Numbered from the stretch's first letter, positions 19,866-29,550 are shown. The stretch: 64,000 nt of DNA from Rhodoferax ferrireducens (GCA_002083775.1 MTEI01000011.1:1-64000); one strand, 5' to 3'. A program made the numbers and translations. Notes: generated from the sequence alone by a model not told the origin.

Positions 19866-21335
19866 TCAATGTCTGAATCCGGCGGGCGGGGTGCGTGGTT
19901 TGCGGGTTTTGTCCAGCGGCTGGGGCAACAGGTGCGCCACGGTGAGCTGGTCGTCGCCAAAATACTGGCGCGCCACCTGCTGCACCTGCTCGGCGGTGAC
20001 CGCGCGCAGGCGCTGCAGCAATTGATCACCGGCATCCGTTGGCAGGCCCTGGGCCCATTGGGTGCCGAGTTCACGCGCCTGGTTGAACAGTGAGTCGAGT
20101 TTGTAGACTTCGCTGGCCACCCATTGGGTTTTGACGCGCGCCAGTTCGGCCTCGGTGATGCCCTCGGTGGCGATGCGCTGCACTTGTGTGCGCAGCGCCT
20201 GCTCCACCTGCTCGGCGGTTTTACCCTGGGTAGGCACGCCGGTCAGCATGAACAGCTGCGGGCCACGGCCCCACAAGCCGTTGTAGGCGCCAGCACTGTC
20301 GGCCACCCGGTCCGGGCCCTGCGTCAGGCTGCGTTCTAGGCGCGCGCCCTGGTAACCGTCCAGCACGGCGGCGAGCACGGTCAGCGCCAGGGTGTCGGCA
20401 TCGTTGGCCGAGCCCACTTGCCATTTCAGCGACGGCACCTTGTAGGCCAGCACCACGTTGGCCTGTTCGGCCGGGGCCTTGAAGGCCAAGCGCTTGAGGC
20501 CCGACTGGACCGGCTCGGTGCGGGGCTTGCGCTCGGGCACGGCGCGGGTCGGCAGGCTGCCGTAATACTTGTCCGCCAGGGCGCGTACCTGGGCCACGTC
20601 CACATCCCCGGCCACCACCACCGCGGCATTGGCGGGCACATACCAGCGCTGGTAGAAGGCACGGGCATCCTCAGGCGTCAGGGCTTCCAGGTCACTCATC
20701 CAGCCGACGATCGGGCGGCGGTACGGAGATGCTACGAAGACAGTAGCATTGAGCGCTTCATACATAAGGGCTTGCGGGTTATCTTCCGTGCGAAGACGGC
20801 GCTCTTCCTTGACCACTTCCAGCTCTTTCTTGAACTCTGCGTCAGGCCACTGGCTGTGTGCAAAACGGTCCGACTCCAGACGCATCACGTCTTCGAGCTT
20901 TTGTACCGGAACCATCTGGTAGTAGCCGGTGTAGTCGCGGCTGGTGAAGGCGTTGTCGCGCCCGCCCAAAGCCGCCACGCGCCTTGAGAACTCGCCTGCG
21001 GGCACCTTGGGTGTGCCCTTGAACATCATGTGCTCCAGCACATGCGCCACGCCTGAGGCACCGTCCACCTCGTCCATGGCGCCCACCCGCACCCACAGCA
21101 TGTGCACCGCTGTCGGTGCGCGCCGGTCGGGCTTGACGATCAGCGTCAAGCCGTTGGCCAGGGTGAACTGCTGGGCAGACTCGGGCGCGACCGCCACGGC
21201 ACTGGCCGGGCTGGCTGGCGGTGCAGGCTGCGCCTGCGTCAGCGGCGGAGTGGTTAACAACAGGGCTGCCAGGGCGGGCAACAAGTAGCGCTTGGCAAAA
21301 CAAAGTGGGACAGTCAGAGCAGTTTGGCGTTTCAT
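19866..21335 (-). CDS. Zinc-dependent M16 peptidase, active subunit
   Basis: The 489-residue protein has an N-terminal signal peptide (KRYLLPALAALLLTTPPLTQA) and the zinc-binding HXXEH motif in VAHVLEHMMFKGT, with the distal Glu in the ELEVVKEERR segment. It is periplasmic by inference. It sits directly upstream of the inactive M16 subunit, so the two probably form a heterodimer. ATG 21335 was chosen because it starts the signal peptide. ftsY is divergent from it 29 bp away. A possible natural substrate cannot be named. Confidence 0.93.
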   Translation of the reverse strand: MKRQTALTVPLCFAKRYLLPALAALLLTTPPLTQAQPAPPASPASAVAVAPESAQQFTLANGLTLIVKPDRRAPTAVHMLWVRVGAMDEVDGASGVAHVLEHMMFKGTPKVPAGEFSRRVAALGGRDNAFTSRDYTGYYQMVPVQKLEDVMRLESDRFAHSQWPDAEFKKELEVVKEERRLRTEDNPQALMYEALNATVFVASPYRRPIVGWMSDLEALTPEDARAFYQRWYVPANAAVVVAGDVDVAQVRALADKYYGSLPTRAVPERKPRTEPVQSGLKRLAFKAPAEQANVVLAYKVPSLKWQVGSANDADTLALTVLAAVLDGYQGARLERSLTQGPDRVADSAGAYNGLWGRGPQLFMLTGVPTQGKTAEQVEQALRTQVQRIATEGITEAELARVKTQWVASEVYKLDSLFNQARELGTQWAQGLPTDAGDQLLQRLRAVTAEQVQQVARQYFGDDQLTVAHLLPQPLDKTRKPRTPPAGFRH

Positions 21336-21364
21336 AGAATGCTGTGATACCACGAAACCCAAAA

Positions 21365-22528
21365 ATGTTCAGTTTCTTCAAAAAAAAGTTCGCCTCGGCC
21401 CCGCCCGCAACGCAGGATCTGCCTGAAAGTGCTGCGCCCCAGAATACCCCGGTAGTGTCCCTGGCAAACCCGGCCACACCGACGGTGCCCGATGCCCTGG
21501 CACAACTGCAGCCAGCGCCTGTCAGCAGCTTGGCACCGGCTGCGCCAACTCCGGTGATACCGCCCGAAGCAGCCAAGGAGCCGCCTGCGCGCAGCTCCTG
21601 GCTGGCCAAGCTCAAGACCGGGCTGCGCAAGACCGGCGCCAGCATCGCCACCGTGTTCACCGGCACGCAGATTGACGACGCGCTGTATGAGGACCTGGAA
21701 AGCGCCCTGCTGATGGCCGACACCGGCGTCAAAGCCACCGAGCACTTGCTGGAAGACCTCAAACGACGCGTCAAAGACAGCAAAACCACCGACCCGGCTG
21801 CCGTCAAGGGGCTGCTGGTGCAGTCGCTAACCGACTTGCTGCGGCCCTTGCAAAAGCCGTTATTGATTGGCCAATTCAAACCCACGGTGATCATGGTCGC
21901 CGGGGTCAACGGCGCGGGCAAAACCACCTCGATTGGCAAACTCTCCCGGCATCTGGCCAGCGAAGGCGCAACGGTGCTGCTGGCCGCCGCCGATACCTTC
22001 CGGGCGGCTGCCAAGGAACAGCTTGGGGTGTGGGCCGACCGCAACACGGTAGACATCATCAGCCAGGACGGTGGCGACCCGGCCGCTGTGGCGTTTGACG
22101 CGGTGTGCGCGGGCAAAGCACGCGGGCGAGATGTGGTGCTGGTGGACACCGCCGGGCGCTTGCCGACGCAGTTGCATCTGATGGAAGAGCTGAAAAAGAT
22201 CAAGCGGGTGATCCAAAAAACCGGCCCGCTAGAAGACTTGGCCAATGGCACCGGCCAAAGCGCTGGCAGCGTGCCACCGCATGAAATTTTGCTGGTGATT
22301 GACGGCAACACCGGCCAGAACGCTCTCAGCCAAGTGAAGGCTTTTGACGATATTCTGGGCTTGACCGGGCTGATCGTGACCAAACTGGACGGCACTGCCA
22401 AGGGCGGCGTGCTGGCCGCCATTGCCCGCGAACGGCCGATTCCGGTTTACTTCATCGGGGTAGGTGAAAAGCTGGAAGACCTGGAGACGTTTAACGCTCA
22501 GGAATTCGCCCAGGCGCTGCTTTCTTGA
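21365..22528 (+). CDS. ftsY: Signal recognition particle receptor FtsY
   Basis: FtsY is the SRP receptor GTPase that delivers ribosome-nascent-chain complexes to the translocon. After the start MFSFFKKKF there is a Pro/Ala-rich linker, the NG domain with G1 GVNGAGKTTSIGKL, DTAGRLP and TKLDGTAKGG, and the C-terminal PVYFIGVGE. Length 387. ATG 21365 is chosen over 21344, which lies in the divergent promoter region. Confidence 0.97.
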   Translation: MFSFFKKKFASAPPATQDLPESAAPQNTPVVSLANPATPTVPDALAQLQPAPVSSLAPAAPTPVIPPEAAKEPPARSSWLAKLKTGLRKTGASIATVFTGTQIDDALYEDLESALLMADTGVKATEHLLEDLKRRVKDSKTTDPAAVKGLLVQSLTDLLRPLQKPLLIGQFKPTVIMVAGVNGAGKTTSIGKLSRHLASEGATVLLAAADTFRAAAKEQLGVWADRNTVDIISQDGGDPAAVAFDAVCAGKARGRDVVLVDTAGRLPTQLHLMEELKKIKRVIQKTGPLEDLANGTGQSAGSVPPHEILLVIDGNTGQNALSQVKAFDDILGLTGLIVTKLDGTAKGGVLAAIARERPIPVYFIGVGEKLEDLETFNAQEFAQALLS

Positions 22529-22649
22529 GAGCAAACCCGCCTTGTGAGACCCAAGAACTGATCAATACGTCGCGTATTTACCAATTCCTGCCCTGTCGGG
22601 TAAGACAGGCCATTTGAAAAAACCGCATCAGGTAGTACATTCTCACTCT

Positions 22650-24383
22650 ATGTCGATTACCGAAACAATGCCGCTCAGCATGCCTGCCAGCAACTTGCCG
22701 GGCTTGGGGCGCACGCTGGTGATGGCGGGCAAGCTGGATCAAAAGTTTGCCGAAGAGATCTTTCGCAAGGCGCAGGCCAAGCGCTCCAGCTTTATTGCCG
22801 AACTCACCGGCTCGGGCGCGGTGTCGGCCACCGACCTGGCACACACGCTGTCGCTGGCGTTTGCCGTACCGATCATCGACCTCGAAGCCATCAATCCTCA
22901 ACTCTTGCCACGTGGTTTGCTGGACAACAAGATCTGCCAGGACTACCGGCTGGTGGTGCTAGGCAAACGACAAAACCGGCTGATCGTCGCCACGGCAGAC
23001 CCGTCTGACCAGCAAGCTGCCGAAAAAATCAAATTCTCCACCCGCCAGAATGTGGACTGGGTGGTTGCTGAATACGACAAGCTGCTCAAGCTCGTGTCCA
23101 ACAGCACCCTGACGGCAACCGAGTCGATCGACAACATTGTTGGTGAAGATTTCGAATTCGACGACCTGATGACCGAGCAGGTCAGTGACAGTGCGACGAC
23201 GGCCTCGTCCGAGGTGGATGACGCGCCGGTGGTCAAGTTCTTGCACAAGATGATGCTCGACGCGTTCTCGATGCGCGCCTCTGACCTGCACTTTGAGCCT
23301 TACGAGCACAACTATCGGGTGCGTTTTCGCATTGACGGCGAACTGCGCGAAATTGCCTCGCCGCCGATTGCCATCAAGGACAAACTGGCTTCCCGCATCA
23401 AGGTGATCTCGAAGATGGACATCTCCGAGAAACGCGTGCCGCAAGACGGCAAGATGAAGCTCAAGATCGGGCCAGACCGGGTGATTGACTTCCGTATCAG
23501 TACCCTGCCGACCCTGTTTGGCGAGAAGATCGTGATCCGTATTCTGGACCCCAGCACGGCCAAGATGGGCATTGACGCGCTGGGCTATGAACCTGCAGAA
23601 AAAGAACGGCTGATGCAGGCCATCAGCCGACCCTACGGCATGATTCTGGCCACTGGCCCCACCGGCTCGGGTAAAACTGTGTCGCTATATACCTGCCTGA
23701 ACCTGCTCAACAAGCCAGGTGTAAACATTGCCACGGTGGAGGATCCGTCTGAAATCAACCTGCCCGGTGTCAACCAGGTCAACGTCAATGAAAAAGCTGG
23801 CCTCACCTTCTCGGTGGCCCTGAAATCATTTCTGCGACAAGACCCCGACATCATCATGGTGGGTGAAATCCGCGACATTGAAACCGCTGATATTGCCATC
23901 AAGGCCGCGCAAACGGGCCACTTGGTGCTATCAACCTTGCACACCAACGATGCGCCATCCACCCTCACGCGCCTGCGCAACATGGGTGTGGCACCGTTCA
24001 ACATCGCCTCCAGCGTATTGCTGATTTCAGCGCAACGGTTGGCCCGGCGCCTGTGCTCAACCTGCAAGAAGGCGATCGAGATTCCGGACAAGGCCCTGCT
24101 GGACGCCGGCTTCAAACCAGAGGAGCTCGACGGTAGCTGGAAACCCTTTCACCCCGTGGGTTGTAACGCCTGCAACAACGGTTACAAGGGCCGAATTGGT
24201 CTGTACCAGGTGATGCCCATCAGTGACGAGATTCAGCGCATCATCCTGCGCGATGGCAGCACGCTGGACATCGCAGACCAGGCCCGGCGCGAGGGTGTCA
24301 AAACCATGCGGGAAGCTGGCCTGCTCAAGGTCAGGATGGGCTTGACGTCCCTGGAAGAAGTTTTGGCAGTCACCAATGAATAA
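22650..24383 (+). CDS. pilB: Type IV pilus extension ATPase PilB
   Basis: PilB is the hexameric motor that drives pilin polymerisation. The N-terminal MshEN-type domains, Walker A GPTGSGKT, the Walker B region DPDIIMVGEIRD and a C-terminal zinc site (CSTCKK...GCNACNNGYKGR) are all present. ATG 22650 gives 577 residues starting MSITETMPL. pilC follows after 20 bp. Confidence 0.97.
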   Translation: MSITETMPLSMPASNLPGLGRTLVMAGKLDQKFAEEIFRKAQAKRSSFIAELTGSGAVSATDLAHTLSLAFAVPIIDLEAINPQLLPRGLLDNKICQDYRLVVLGKRQNRLIVATADPSDQQAAEKIKFSTRQNVDWVVAEYDKLLKLVSNSTLTATESIDNIVGEDFEFDDLMTEQVSDSATTASSEVDDAPVVKFLHKMMLDAFSMRASDLHFEPYEHNYRVRFRIDGELREIASPPIAIKDKLASRIKVISKMDISEKRVPQDGKMKLKIGPDRVIDFRISTLPTLFGEKIVIRILDPSTAKMGIDALGYEPAEKERLMQAISRPYGMILATGPTGSGKTVSLYTCLNLLNKPGVNIATVEDPSEINLPGVNQVNVNEKAGLTFSVALKSFLRQDPDIIMVGEIRDIETADIAIKAAQTGHLVLSTLHTNDAPSTLTRLRNMGVAPFNIASSVLLISAQRLARRLCSTCKKAIEIPDKALLDAGFKPEELDGSWKPFHPVGCNACNNGYKGRIGLYQVMPISDEIQRIILRDGSTLDIADQARREGVKTMREAGLLKVRMGLTSLEEVLAVTNE

Positions 24384-24403
24384 CCCAACACAAACGGCGC
24401 ACC

Positions 24404-25630
24404 ATGGCAACTGAGAAAGCAAAACCGAAGGCGGTGGTCAAGGAGTACGTCTTCGAGTGGGAGGGCAAGGACCGCAATGGCAAGCAGGTGCGTGGCGAAA
24501 CCCGCGCCGGGGGTGAAAACCAGGTCACTGCCGCGCTGCGCCGCCAGGGTGTGATGCCCACCAAGATCAAAAAGCGCCGCATGAGCGCAGGCAAACGCAT
24601 CCGGCCCAAAGACATCGCCATCTTCACGCGCCAGCTCGCCACCATGATGAAAGCTGGCGTGCCACTGTTGCAAGCGTTTGACATCGTGGGACGCGGCAAC
24701 CCGAACCCGAGCGTGACCCGCCTGCTCAATGACATCCGCAACGACGTGGAAACCGGTACTTCGCTGAGCGTGGCGTTTCGCAAGTACCCGTTGCACTTTG
24801 ACGCCCTGTATTGCAACCTGGTCGAGGCCGGTGAAGCGGCCGGTATTCTGGACCAACTGCTGGACCGCCTGGCGGTCTATATGGAAAAAACCGAGGCGAT
24901 GAAGTCCAAGATCAAGTCCGCCCTGATGTACCCCATTGCGGTGCTGGTGGTGGCTTTTGTGGTCACGGCGGTGATCATGATCTTTGTGGTGCCCTCGTTC
25001 AAGGAAGTGTTCACCAGCTTTGGCGCTGACCTGCCCGCCCCAACCCTGGTGGTGATCGCCATGAGCGAATTTTTTGTGGCGTATTGGTGGCTGATTTTTG
25101 GCGGCCTGGGTGGCGGCTTCTACTTTTTCATGCAGGCCTGGCAACGCAATAAAAAAGTGCAGATCTTCATGGACAAGCTGATGCTGAAGATGCCAATTTT
25201 TGGGGTGCTGGTGGAAAAATCCAGCATCGCCCGCTGGACACGCACGTTATCAACCATGTTTGCTGCGGGTGTGCCGCTGGTGGAGGCGCTGGACTCGGTG
25301 GGTGGTGCGGCAGGTAACTGGGTGTATGAAAACGCCACCATCAAAATTCAGCAAGAGGTGTCTACCGGCACCGCCCTCACTGCCGCCATGACCAATGTGA
25401 ACCTGTTTCCGTCGATGGTGCTGCAGATGTGCGCCATTGGCGAAGAATCCGGCTCCATTGACCACATGCTGGGCAAGGCAGCAGATTTCTATGAATCCGA
25501 GGTGGATGACATGGTGGCAGGTATCTCCAGCCTGATGGAACCCATCATCATCGTGATTCTGGGCACCGTCATCGGCGGCATTGTGGTGGCCATGTACCTG
25601 CCCATCTTCAAGCTCGGCCAGGTGGTTTGA
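24404..25630 (+). CDS. pilC: Type IV pilus inner-membrane platform protein PilC
   Basis: PilC is the GspF-type polytopic platform that couples PilB to pilin assembly. The 408 residues show two T2SSF repeats (RPKDIAIFTRQLATMMKAGVPL and SIARWTRTLSTMFAAGVPLVEA) and three hydrophobic helices, the last at the C-terminus (IVILGTVIGGIVVAMYLPIF). pilD is about 1.4 kb downstream and separated by three opposite-strand genes. Confidence 0.97.
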   Translation: MATEKAKPKAVVKEYVFEWEGKDRNGKQVRGETRAGGENQVTAALRRQGVMPTKIKKRRMSAGKRIRPKDIAIFTRQLATMMKAGVPLLQAFDIVGRGNPNPSVTRLLNDIRNDVETGTSLSVAFRKYPLHFDALYCNLVEAGEAAGILDQLLDRLAVYMEKTEAMKSKIKSALMYPIAVLVVAFVVTAVIMIFVVPSFKEVFTSFGADLPAPTLVVIAMSEFFVAYWWLIFGGLGGGFYFFMQAWQRNKKVQIFMDKLMLKMPIFGVLVEKSSIARWTRTLSTMFAAGVPLVEALDSVGGAAGNWVYENATIKIQQEVSTGTALTAAMTNVNLFPSMVLQMCAIGEESGSIDHMLGKAADFYESEVDDMVAGISSLMEPIIIVILGTVIGGIVVAMYLPIFKLGQVV

Positions 25631-25919
25631 TCGGGTTATCGAGGTAAATGGCGCGCTGGACGCGTCTCCAGGCTTGCCACGCCCACCAGAGGCGCCCGCT
25701 CCAGCGCGCCACCTGTCGCGGACGAAACACCACCAGTACCGTCAGGGCACCCAGCGGCACCAACGGGTGCGCGTACAACCATTTCAGACCCCGTTGAACG
25801 GTATCCATCACAGCCAGCGGCCGCTCCAGCACAACCACCTGCTCTGCCAGCGATGACCGCAACTGCTGGCTGCGGCGCTGCAACAGTTGCTGGCGAAGCA
25901 GCAGATCAGTGTTGTTCAT
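25608..25919 (-). CDS. YqjK-like small protein
   Basis: The 103-105-residue product has an N-terminal Gln/Arg-rich helix (LLLRQQLLQRRSQQLRSSL) and one hydrophobic segment (LVPLGALTVLVVFRP), matching YqjK-type proteins of the yqjDEK cluster. It overlaps the start-proximal end of pilC's terminus by 23 bp on the opposite strand and overlaps the upstream yqjE-like gene by 14 bp. The function is unknown. Confidence 0.65.
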   Translation of the reverse strand: MNNTDLLLRQQLLQRRSQQLRSSLAEQVVVLERPLAVMDTVQRGLKWLYAHPLVPLGALTVLVVFRPRQVARWSGRLWWAWQAWRRVQRAIYLDNPIKPPGRA

Positions 25920-26307
25920 GGTCAACCGGCTTGGCCAGGGCAGTCTGATCGCGTTGCAACTCAGTCAGACTGGCATTGAACATACCCTGCGAGCTGCGCA
26001 GGCGTCGCTTGGCATGCTGTACTGCCATGGCACCCCCGGCGAGAAACAGCAGCGCCAATGTTGCAACGGCGGCCAGACGGTAGCCGTCCCAGAGCAGCAG
26101 CACAACAAAGCCGCACAACAAGACCAGGCCCAAACCGAGCAGCAGCAGCGCGATACCGGCCCACAGCAAACCATCGAACAGGCGCCGTTTTTCAACCTCG
26201 ATTTCCGTGCCCAGCAGTTCCAGCCGAACTTGGGCAATGTCGATCAAGGTGCTGACCAGCTGGCGCAGCGAGGCAAGCAAACCTCTTGGCGGTGCGGGGT
26301 CCGACAT
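25906..26307 (-). CDS. YqjE-like / phage-holin-superfamily membrane protein
   Basis: The 133-residue product has two adjacent hydrophobic segments (residues about 48-72 and 78-95) and a charged C-terminus, the layout of YqjE (DUF1469). These proteins occur with YqjD and YqjK and may act in membrane stress or ribosome localisation; a lytic holin role is not implied. Coupled to the next gene by overlap. Confidence 0.75.
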   Translation of the reverse strand: MSDPAPPRGLLASLRQLVSTLIDIAQVRLELLGTEIEVEKRRLFDGLLWAGIALLLLGLGLVLLCGFVVLLLWDGYRLAAVATLALLFLAGGAMAVQHAKRRLRSSQGMFNASLTELQRDQTALAKPVDHEQH

Positions 26308-26318
26308 GCCCCGCAGGT

Positions 26319-26630
26319 CTAACGCCGACCGATCAGCAAACCAATCACCAGGCCTGCTCCGGCCGCGATGCCAATCGACTTCCAGGGGTTTTCGTGCACA
26401 TATTCGTCGGTCGCATGACCGGCTTCTTTGACCTTGGCCACAGCCATCTGCTGCAGATGGGCCAACTCGGTTTTAGCTTGATGCAGCCGGTCCATGATTC
26501 TTCCTCGCAGATCGGCAGCGCCTTCGCCAACCTCGTCTGATGTCATGCGCAGCAATGCCTCGGCATCGCCAATGACAACCTGTAAGTCGCTCATCAATTT
26601 TTCTTTCTGCAATGCGGTAATCGTGCTCAT
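26319..26630 (-). CDS. DUF883 (ElaB/YqjD) ribosome-anchoring family protein
   Basis: The 103-residue product is a long amphipathic helix with a C-terminal membrane segment ending in the glycine-rich AAGAGLVIGLLIGRR, as in YqjD/ElaB. In E. coli these stationary-phase proteins tether ribosomes to the membrane. ATG 26630 has a strong AAGGAGG site, so the longer ORF start is rejected. It leads the three-gene minus-strand operon. Confidence 0.88.
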   Translation of the reverse strand: MSTITALQKEKLMSDLQVVIGDAEALLRMTSDEVGEGAADLRGRIMDRLHQAKTELAHLQQMAVAKVKEAGHATDEYVHENPWKSIGIAAGAGLVIGLLIGRR

Positions 26631-26672
26631 ACAAACCTCCTTGAAAAAAAGTTGGGGGACCGTGAAACGCAA

Positions 26673-27009
26673 GTCTAGACCTGGCCAGACATCACCGCAA
26701 TCAGGTTATTGATGAACCCTGACCCGTTGTGGCAGTTACGGGCGGCTCAACCGCTTGGGGCGGCCGGGCCGATGTACCAGCTGCAATTCGGCGCGGCAAC
26801 TGGTTTGGACCCAGCTCCTTTTTCGGTCTGCAAGCTGATCCGTGCATCCTGGCGTCGTAAGATAGGTGACGGCCTGTTGCGGCCACCGTTTTCGAATGAC
26901 AGCAACTTTTGAGGAGTCTGAAGGACATGCATGCGATGGTGACTGGGTTTATGGCCATTCGCAGGATGGCTGTGCAAAAAAGTGGCTGTAACCAACCGGA
27001 GAAACGGCC
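26673..27009. other. Gene-free gap upstream of pilD
   Basis: About 340 bases between the divergent DUF883 and pilD genes contain only scattered short frames with no coding signal I trust. A CGGAG ribosome-binding site precedes pilD. Presumably it carries both promoters; no clear riboswitch or repeat is visible. Confidence 0.5.
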
Positions 27010-27867
27010 ATGCTGAGCCAGACCCCGTTCGTGTCAACCGGTTTCGATGCCGGACTTTGGGGCCTGCTGGGGCTACTGATTGGCAGCTTTCTCAACGTGG
27101 TGATCTACCGCCTGCCGGTCATTCTGGAGGCCCAGTGGAAGGCCGAATGCGCTGATCTGGCAGACAAAGCGCTGCCCGAGACGCCACCCTTTAACCTGAT
27201 GGTGCCGCGCTCGCGCTGCCAGAAGTGCAGCCACCAATTGGCGTGGTATGAAAACATCCCCGTGCTGAGCTATCTGGTGCTGCGCGGCAAGTGCAAACAC
27301 TGTGGCACAGCCATCAGCTTGCGCTACCCGGCCGTGGAACTGGTCACCGGGGCGCTGTTTTTCTTTTGCGCCTGGCGCTTTGGGCTCACACCCACGGCCA
27401 TGGTCTGGAGCGGTTTTGTTGCTGCGCTGATCACCCTGTGCATGATTGACTGGGACACCACCTTGCTGCCTGACAACATCACCCTGCCCTTCGTCTGGGC
27501 GGGGTTGATTGCCGCCACGCTGGGCTGGACACCGGTCACGCTGGCCGACTCGGTCTGGGGCGCGGTGGGTGGCTATATGTCGCTGTGGCTGGTGTACTGG
27601 GGTTTCAAACTGGCCACCGGCAAGGAAGGCATGGGTTTTGGCGACTTCAAGCTGTTTGCCGCTTTGGGCGCGTGGTTTGGCTGGCAGGCGCTGGTGCCCA
27701 TCATCCTGATGGCCTCGGTGATTGGTGCCATCGTCGGCATTGCCATGAAGTTCTCCAGCGGGTTGCGCGAAGGGGGTTATATCCCGTTTGGACCGTTTTT
27801 GGCTGGCGCTGGTCTGACGGCAATGATCTTTGGGCCGCAAACCATCCTGAGTGCTGTAGGTTTTTGA
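27010..27867 (+). CDS. pilD: Prepilin peptidase / N-methyltransferase PilD
   Basis: PilD cleaves and N-methylates type IV prepilins. The cytoplasmic zinc cysteines (CQKC...CKHC), the two active-site Asp motifs (MIDWDTTLLPD and GMGFGDFKLFAALG) and about seven membrane segments are present in 285 residues. It begins a run with coaE, zapD and yacG, a conserved betaproteobacterial order. Confidence 0.97.
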   Translation: MLSQTPFVSTGFDAGLWGLLGLLIGSFLNVVIYRLPVILEAQWKAECADLADKALPETPPFNLMVPRSRCQKCSHQLAWYENIPVLSYLVLRGKCKHCGTAISLRYPAVELVTGALFFFCAWRFGLTPTAMVWSGFVAALITLCMIDWDTTLLPDNITLPFVWAGLIAATLGWTPVTLADSVWGAVGGYMSLWLVYWGFKLATGKEGMGFGDFKLFAALGAWFGWQALVPIILMASVIGAIVGIAMKFSSGLREGGYIPFGPFLAGAGLTAMIFGPQTILSAVGF

Positions 27868-27870
27868 GCC

Positions 27871-28512
27871 ATGGCTGGCGCGTTCCGCTTGGGGCTGACC
27901 GGCGGCATTGGCAGCGGCAAGAGCACGGTGGCCACTTTTCTGGCAGATCTGGGCGCAGCCGTGATGGACGCAGACGCCATAGCACGCTCGGTGACCGCGC
28001 CTGGCGGCCTGGCCATTGCCCCGATCCGTGCCGCCTTTGGCAACGACATCATCACCGCAGAGGGCGCATTGGACCGCGATCAGATGCGGGCCAGAGCCTT
28101 TTCGGACGCCCGCGAGCGCAAGCGCCTGGAGGCCATCATTCACCCGCTGGTCGGGCAGGAAACGGCGCGCCAGGCCGATGCTGCCGTCGCTGCCGGCCAC
28201 CGCTGCCTGGTGTTTGATGTGCCGCTGCTGGTGGAATCAAGCCACTGGCGTACCCGAGTAGACGCGGTGCTGGTGGTGGACTGTCTACCGCAAACCCAGA
28301 TTGCGCGCGTGGTGGCCCGCAGCCAGTTGGACCCGGCGGGCGTGCAGACCATCATCAACGCGCAATCACCCCGGCTGCGCCGACTACAAGCCGCCGACGC
28401 GGTGATCTTCAATGAGGGCCTGTCTTTGGGGGTTTTACGCGATGAAGTGGCCACGCTGGCCACAGGCTTCGGGCTATCATTAGCGCACTCAACCCACCCC
28501 ACATCCGCGTGA
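27871..28512 (+). CDS. coaE: Dephospho-CoA kinase
   Basis: CoaE performs the last step of coenzyme A synthesis. The P-loop LTGGIGSGKST is at the N-terminus, with the DADAIARSVTAPGG lid region and the DVPLLVESS segment. It starts three bases after the pilD stop, and its stop overlaps the zapD GTG start. Confidence 0.97.
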   Translation: MAGAFRLGLTGGIGSGKSTVATFLADLGAAVMDADAIARSVTAPGGLAIAPIRAAFGNDIITAEGALDRDQMRARAFSDARERKRLEAIIHPLVGQETARQADAAVAAGHRCLVFDVPLLVESSHWRTRVDAVLVVDCLPQTQIARVVARSQLDPAGVQTIINAQSPRLRRLQAADAVIFNEGLSLGVLRDEVATLATGFGLSLAHSTHPTSA

Positions 28513-29264
28513 TTCTTTACGAATATCCTTTACACGAACGCATCCGCACCTATCTGCGGCTGGAGCACCTGTTTCTGCGTCTACAGCAATTGGTGACCCG
28601 CATGGACCCGCTGGACCATCACTTTGCGCTGGTGACCCTGTTTGAAATCATGGATGTGGCGGCCCGGGCCGACCTGAAATCTGACTTGCTCAAAGACCTG
28701 GACAAGCAAAAGCACATGCTTGATGGCTACCGCGGTAACCCGGCCATTGCCGAGGCGGTGCTCGACAAGGTGATTGCCGAGATCGACCAGCGCTACACCG
28801 CCCTGAACACCCAGCAAGGCAAGGCCGGGCAGCCGCTGACCGAAAACGATTGGCTGATGAGCATTCGCAGTCGCATCAGTATCCCCGGCGGCACCTGCGA
28901 GTTTGACCTGCCCTCGTATTACGCCTGGCAGCACAAGACCGGGGTCAGCCGACAGGCAGATCTGCACCAGTGGACCGACACGCTCACCGCTCTGGGCGAC
29001 GCCGTGCACCTGCTGCTGAAACTGCTGCGTGATTCGGGCACGCCGCAAAAGGTCATCGCCAATGGCGGGCAATTCCAGCAAAACTTGCCGCAGGGGCGCA
29101 CTTTTTTGCTGCTGCGCGTGGCGCTGGATGTGACGCAAGGGCTGGTCCCCGAGATCAGCGGCAACCGGCTGATGGTGTCGGTGCGGCTGATGCGCGCAGG
29201 CGACGACCAGCGAGCGCATCTGGTGGCCGACGATGTGGCGTTTGAACTGGCGCTGTGTTCATGA
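28509..29264 (+). CDS. zapD: Cell-division protein ZapD
   Basis: ZapD bundles FtsZ filaments at the division ring. The N-terminus [19 protein letters not shown] and the C-terminal beta domain ending in LALCS are characteristic of the DUF1342 family; 251 residues is normal. It starts at GTG 28509 inside the coaE stop and its own stop overlaps the yacG ATG (ATGA). Confidence 0.95.
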   Translation: MILYEYPLHERIRTYLRLEHLFLRLQQLVTRMDPLDHHFALVTLFEIMDVAARADLKSDLLKDLDKQKHMLDGYRGNPAIAEAVLDKVIAEIDQRYTALNTQQGKAGQPLTENDWLMSIRSRISIPGGTCEFDLPSYYAWQHKTGVSRQADLHQWTDTLTALGDAVHLLLKLLRDSGTPQKVIANGGQFQQNLPQGRTFLLLRVALDVTQGLVPEISGNRLMVSVRLMRAGDDQRAHLVADDVAFELALCS

Positions 29265-29470
29265 CCGGACCAGACGCACCCCCCGAACTGCCTGAAAAAT
29301 GGGTCACCTGCCCGCAGTGCGGCGGCCCCAGTCTGTACGCCGCCAGCAACCCGTTCAGGCCGTTTTGCTGTGAGCGCTGCAAGCAGATAGACCTGGGCGC
29401 CTGGGCCAGTGAACAGTTCGCGTTGCCCGCACAGCCTGATCCAGACGATTTGCCGTCACAGGCCCCCTGA
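29261..29470 (+). CDS. yacG: DNA gyrase inhibitor / zinc protein YacG
   Basis: YacG is a small zinc protein that inhibits gyrase in E. coli. The 69 residues contain the CPQCG and [14 protein letters not shown] zinc-binding motifs typical of the family. ATG 29261 overlaps the zapD stop. Confidence 0.94.
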   Translation: MTGPDAPPELPEKWVTCPQCGGPSLYAASNPFRPFCCERCKQIDLGAWASEQFALPAQPDPDDLPSQAP

Positions 29471-29478
29471 ACCCACCT

Positions 29479-29542
29479 TATATAAGAAATAGGCCTCCAG
29501 CCCTTATACAGAAAGGGCAAGTAGCTCTACTTTCAATAGTAT
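29479..29542 (+). repeat. Interspersed repeat copy, intergenic
   Basis: TATAAGAAATAGGCCTCCAG, then CCCTTATACAGAAAGGGCAAGTAGCTCT, is one of the cleanest copies. The inner CCCTT...AAGGG makes a short hairpin. It lies between the convergent yacG and TSUP genes. Confidence 0.75.
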
Positions 29543-29550
29543 CTGTCAAA

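Noticed and set aside
20842-22422. 526-aa minus-strand ORF opposite ftsY and part of the M16 gene
   Set aside because: It runs antisense through ftsY and across the M16 gene start in another frame; its composition (Ser/Thr-rich, no domain) is that of a shadow frame.
25906-26307. Holin-family call as evidence of a prophage
   Set aside because: The neighbours are DUF883 and YqjK-like genes and there is no phage gene nearby, so it is the housekeeping YqjE-type protein.
26673-27009. Possible riboswitch or small gene upstream of pilD
   Set aside because: No conserved riboswitch core could be recognised and the short frames have no ribosome-binding site.
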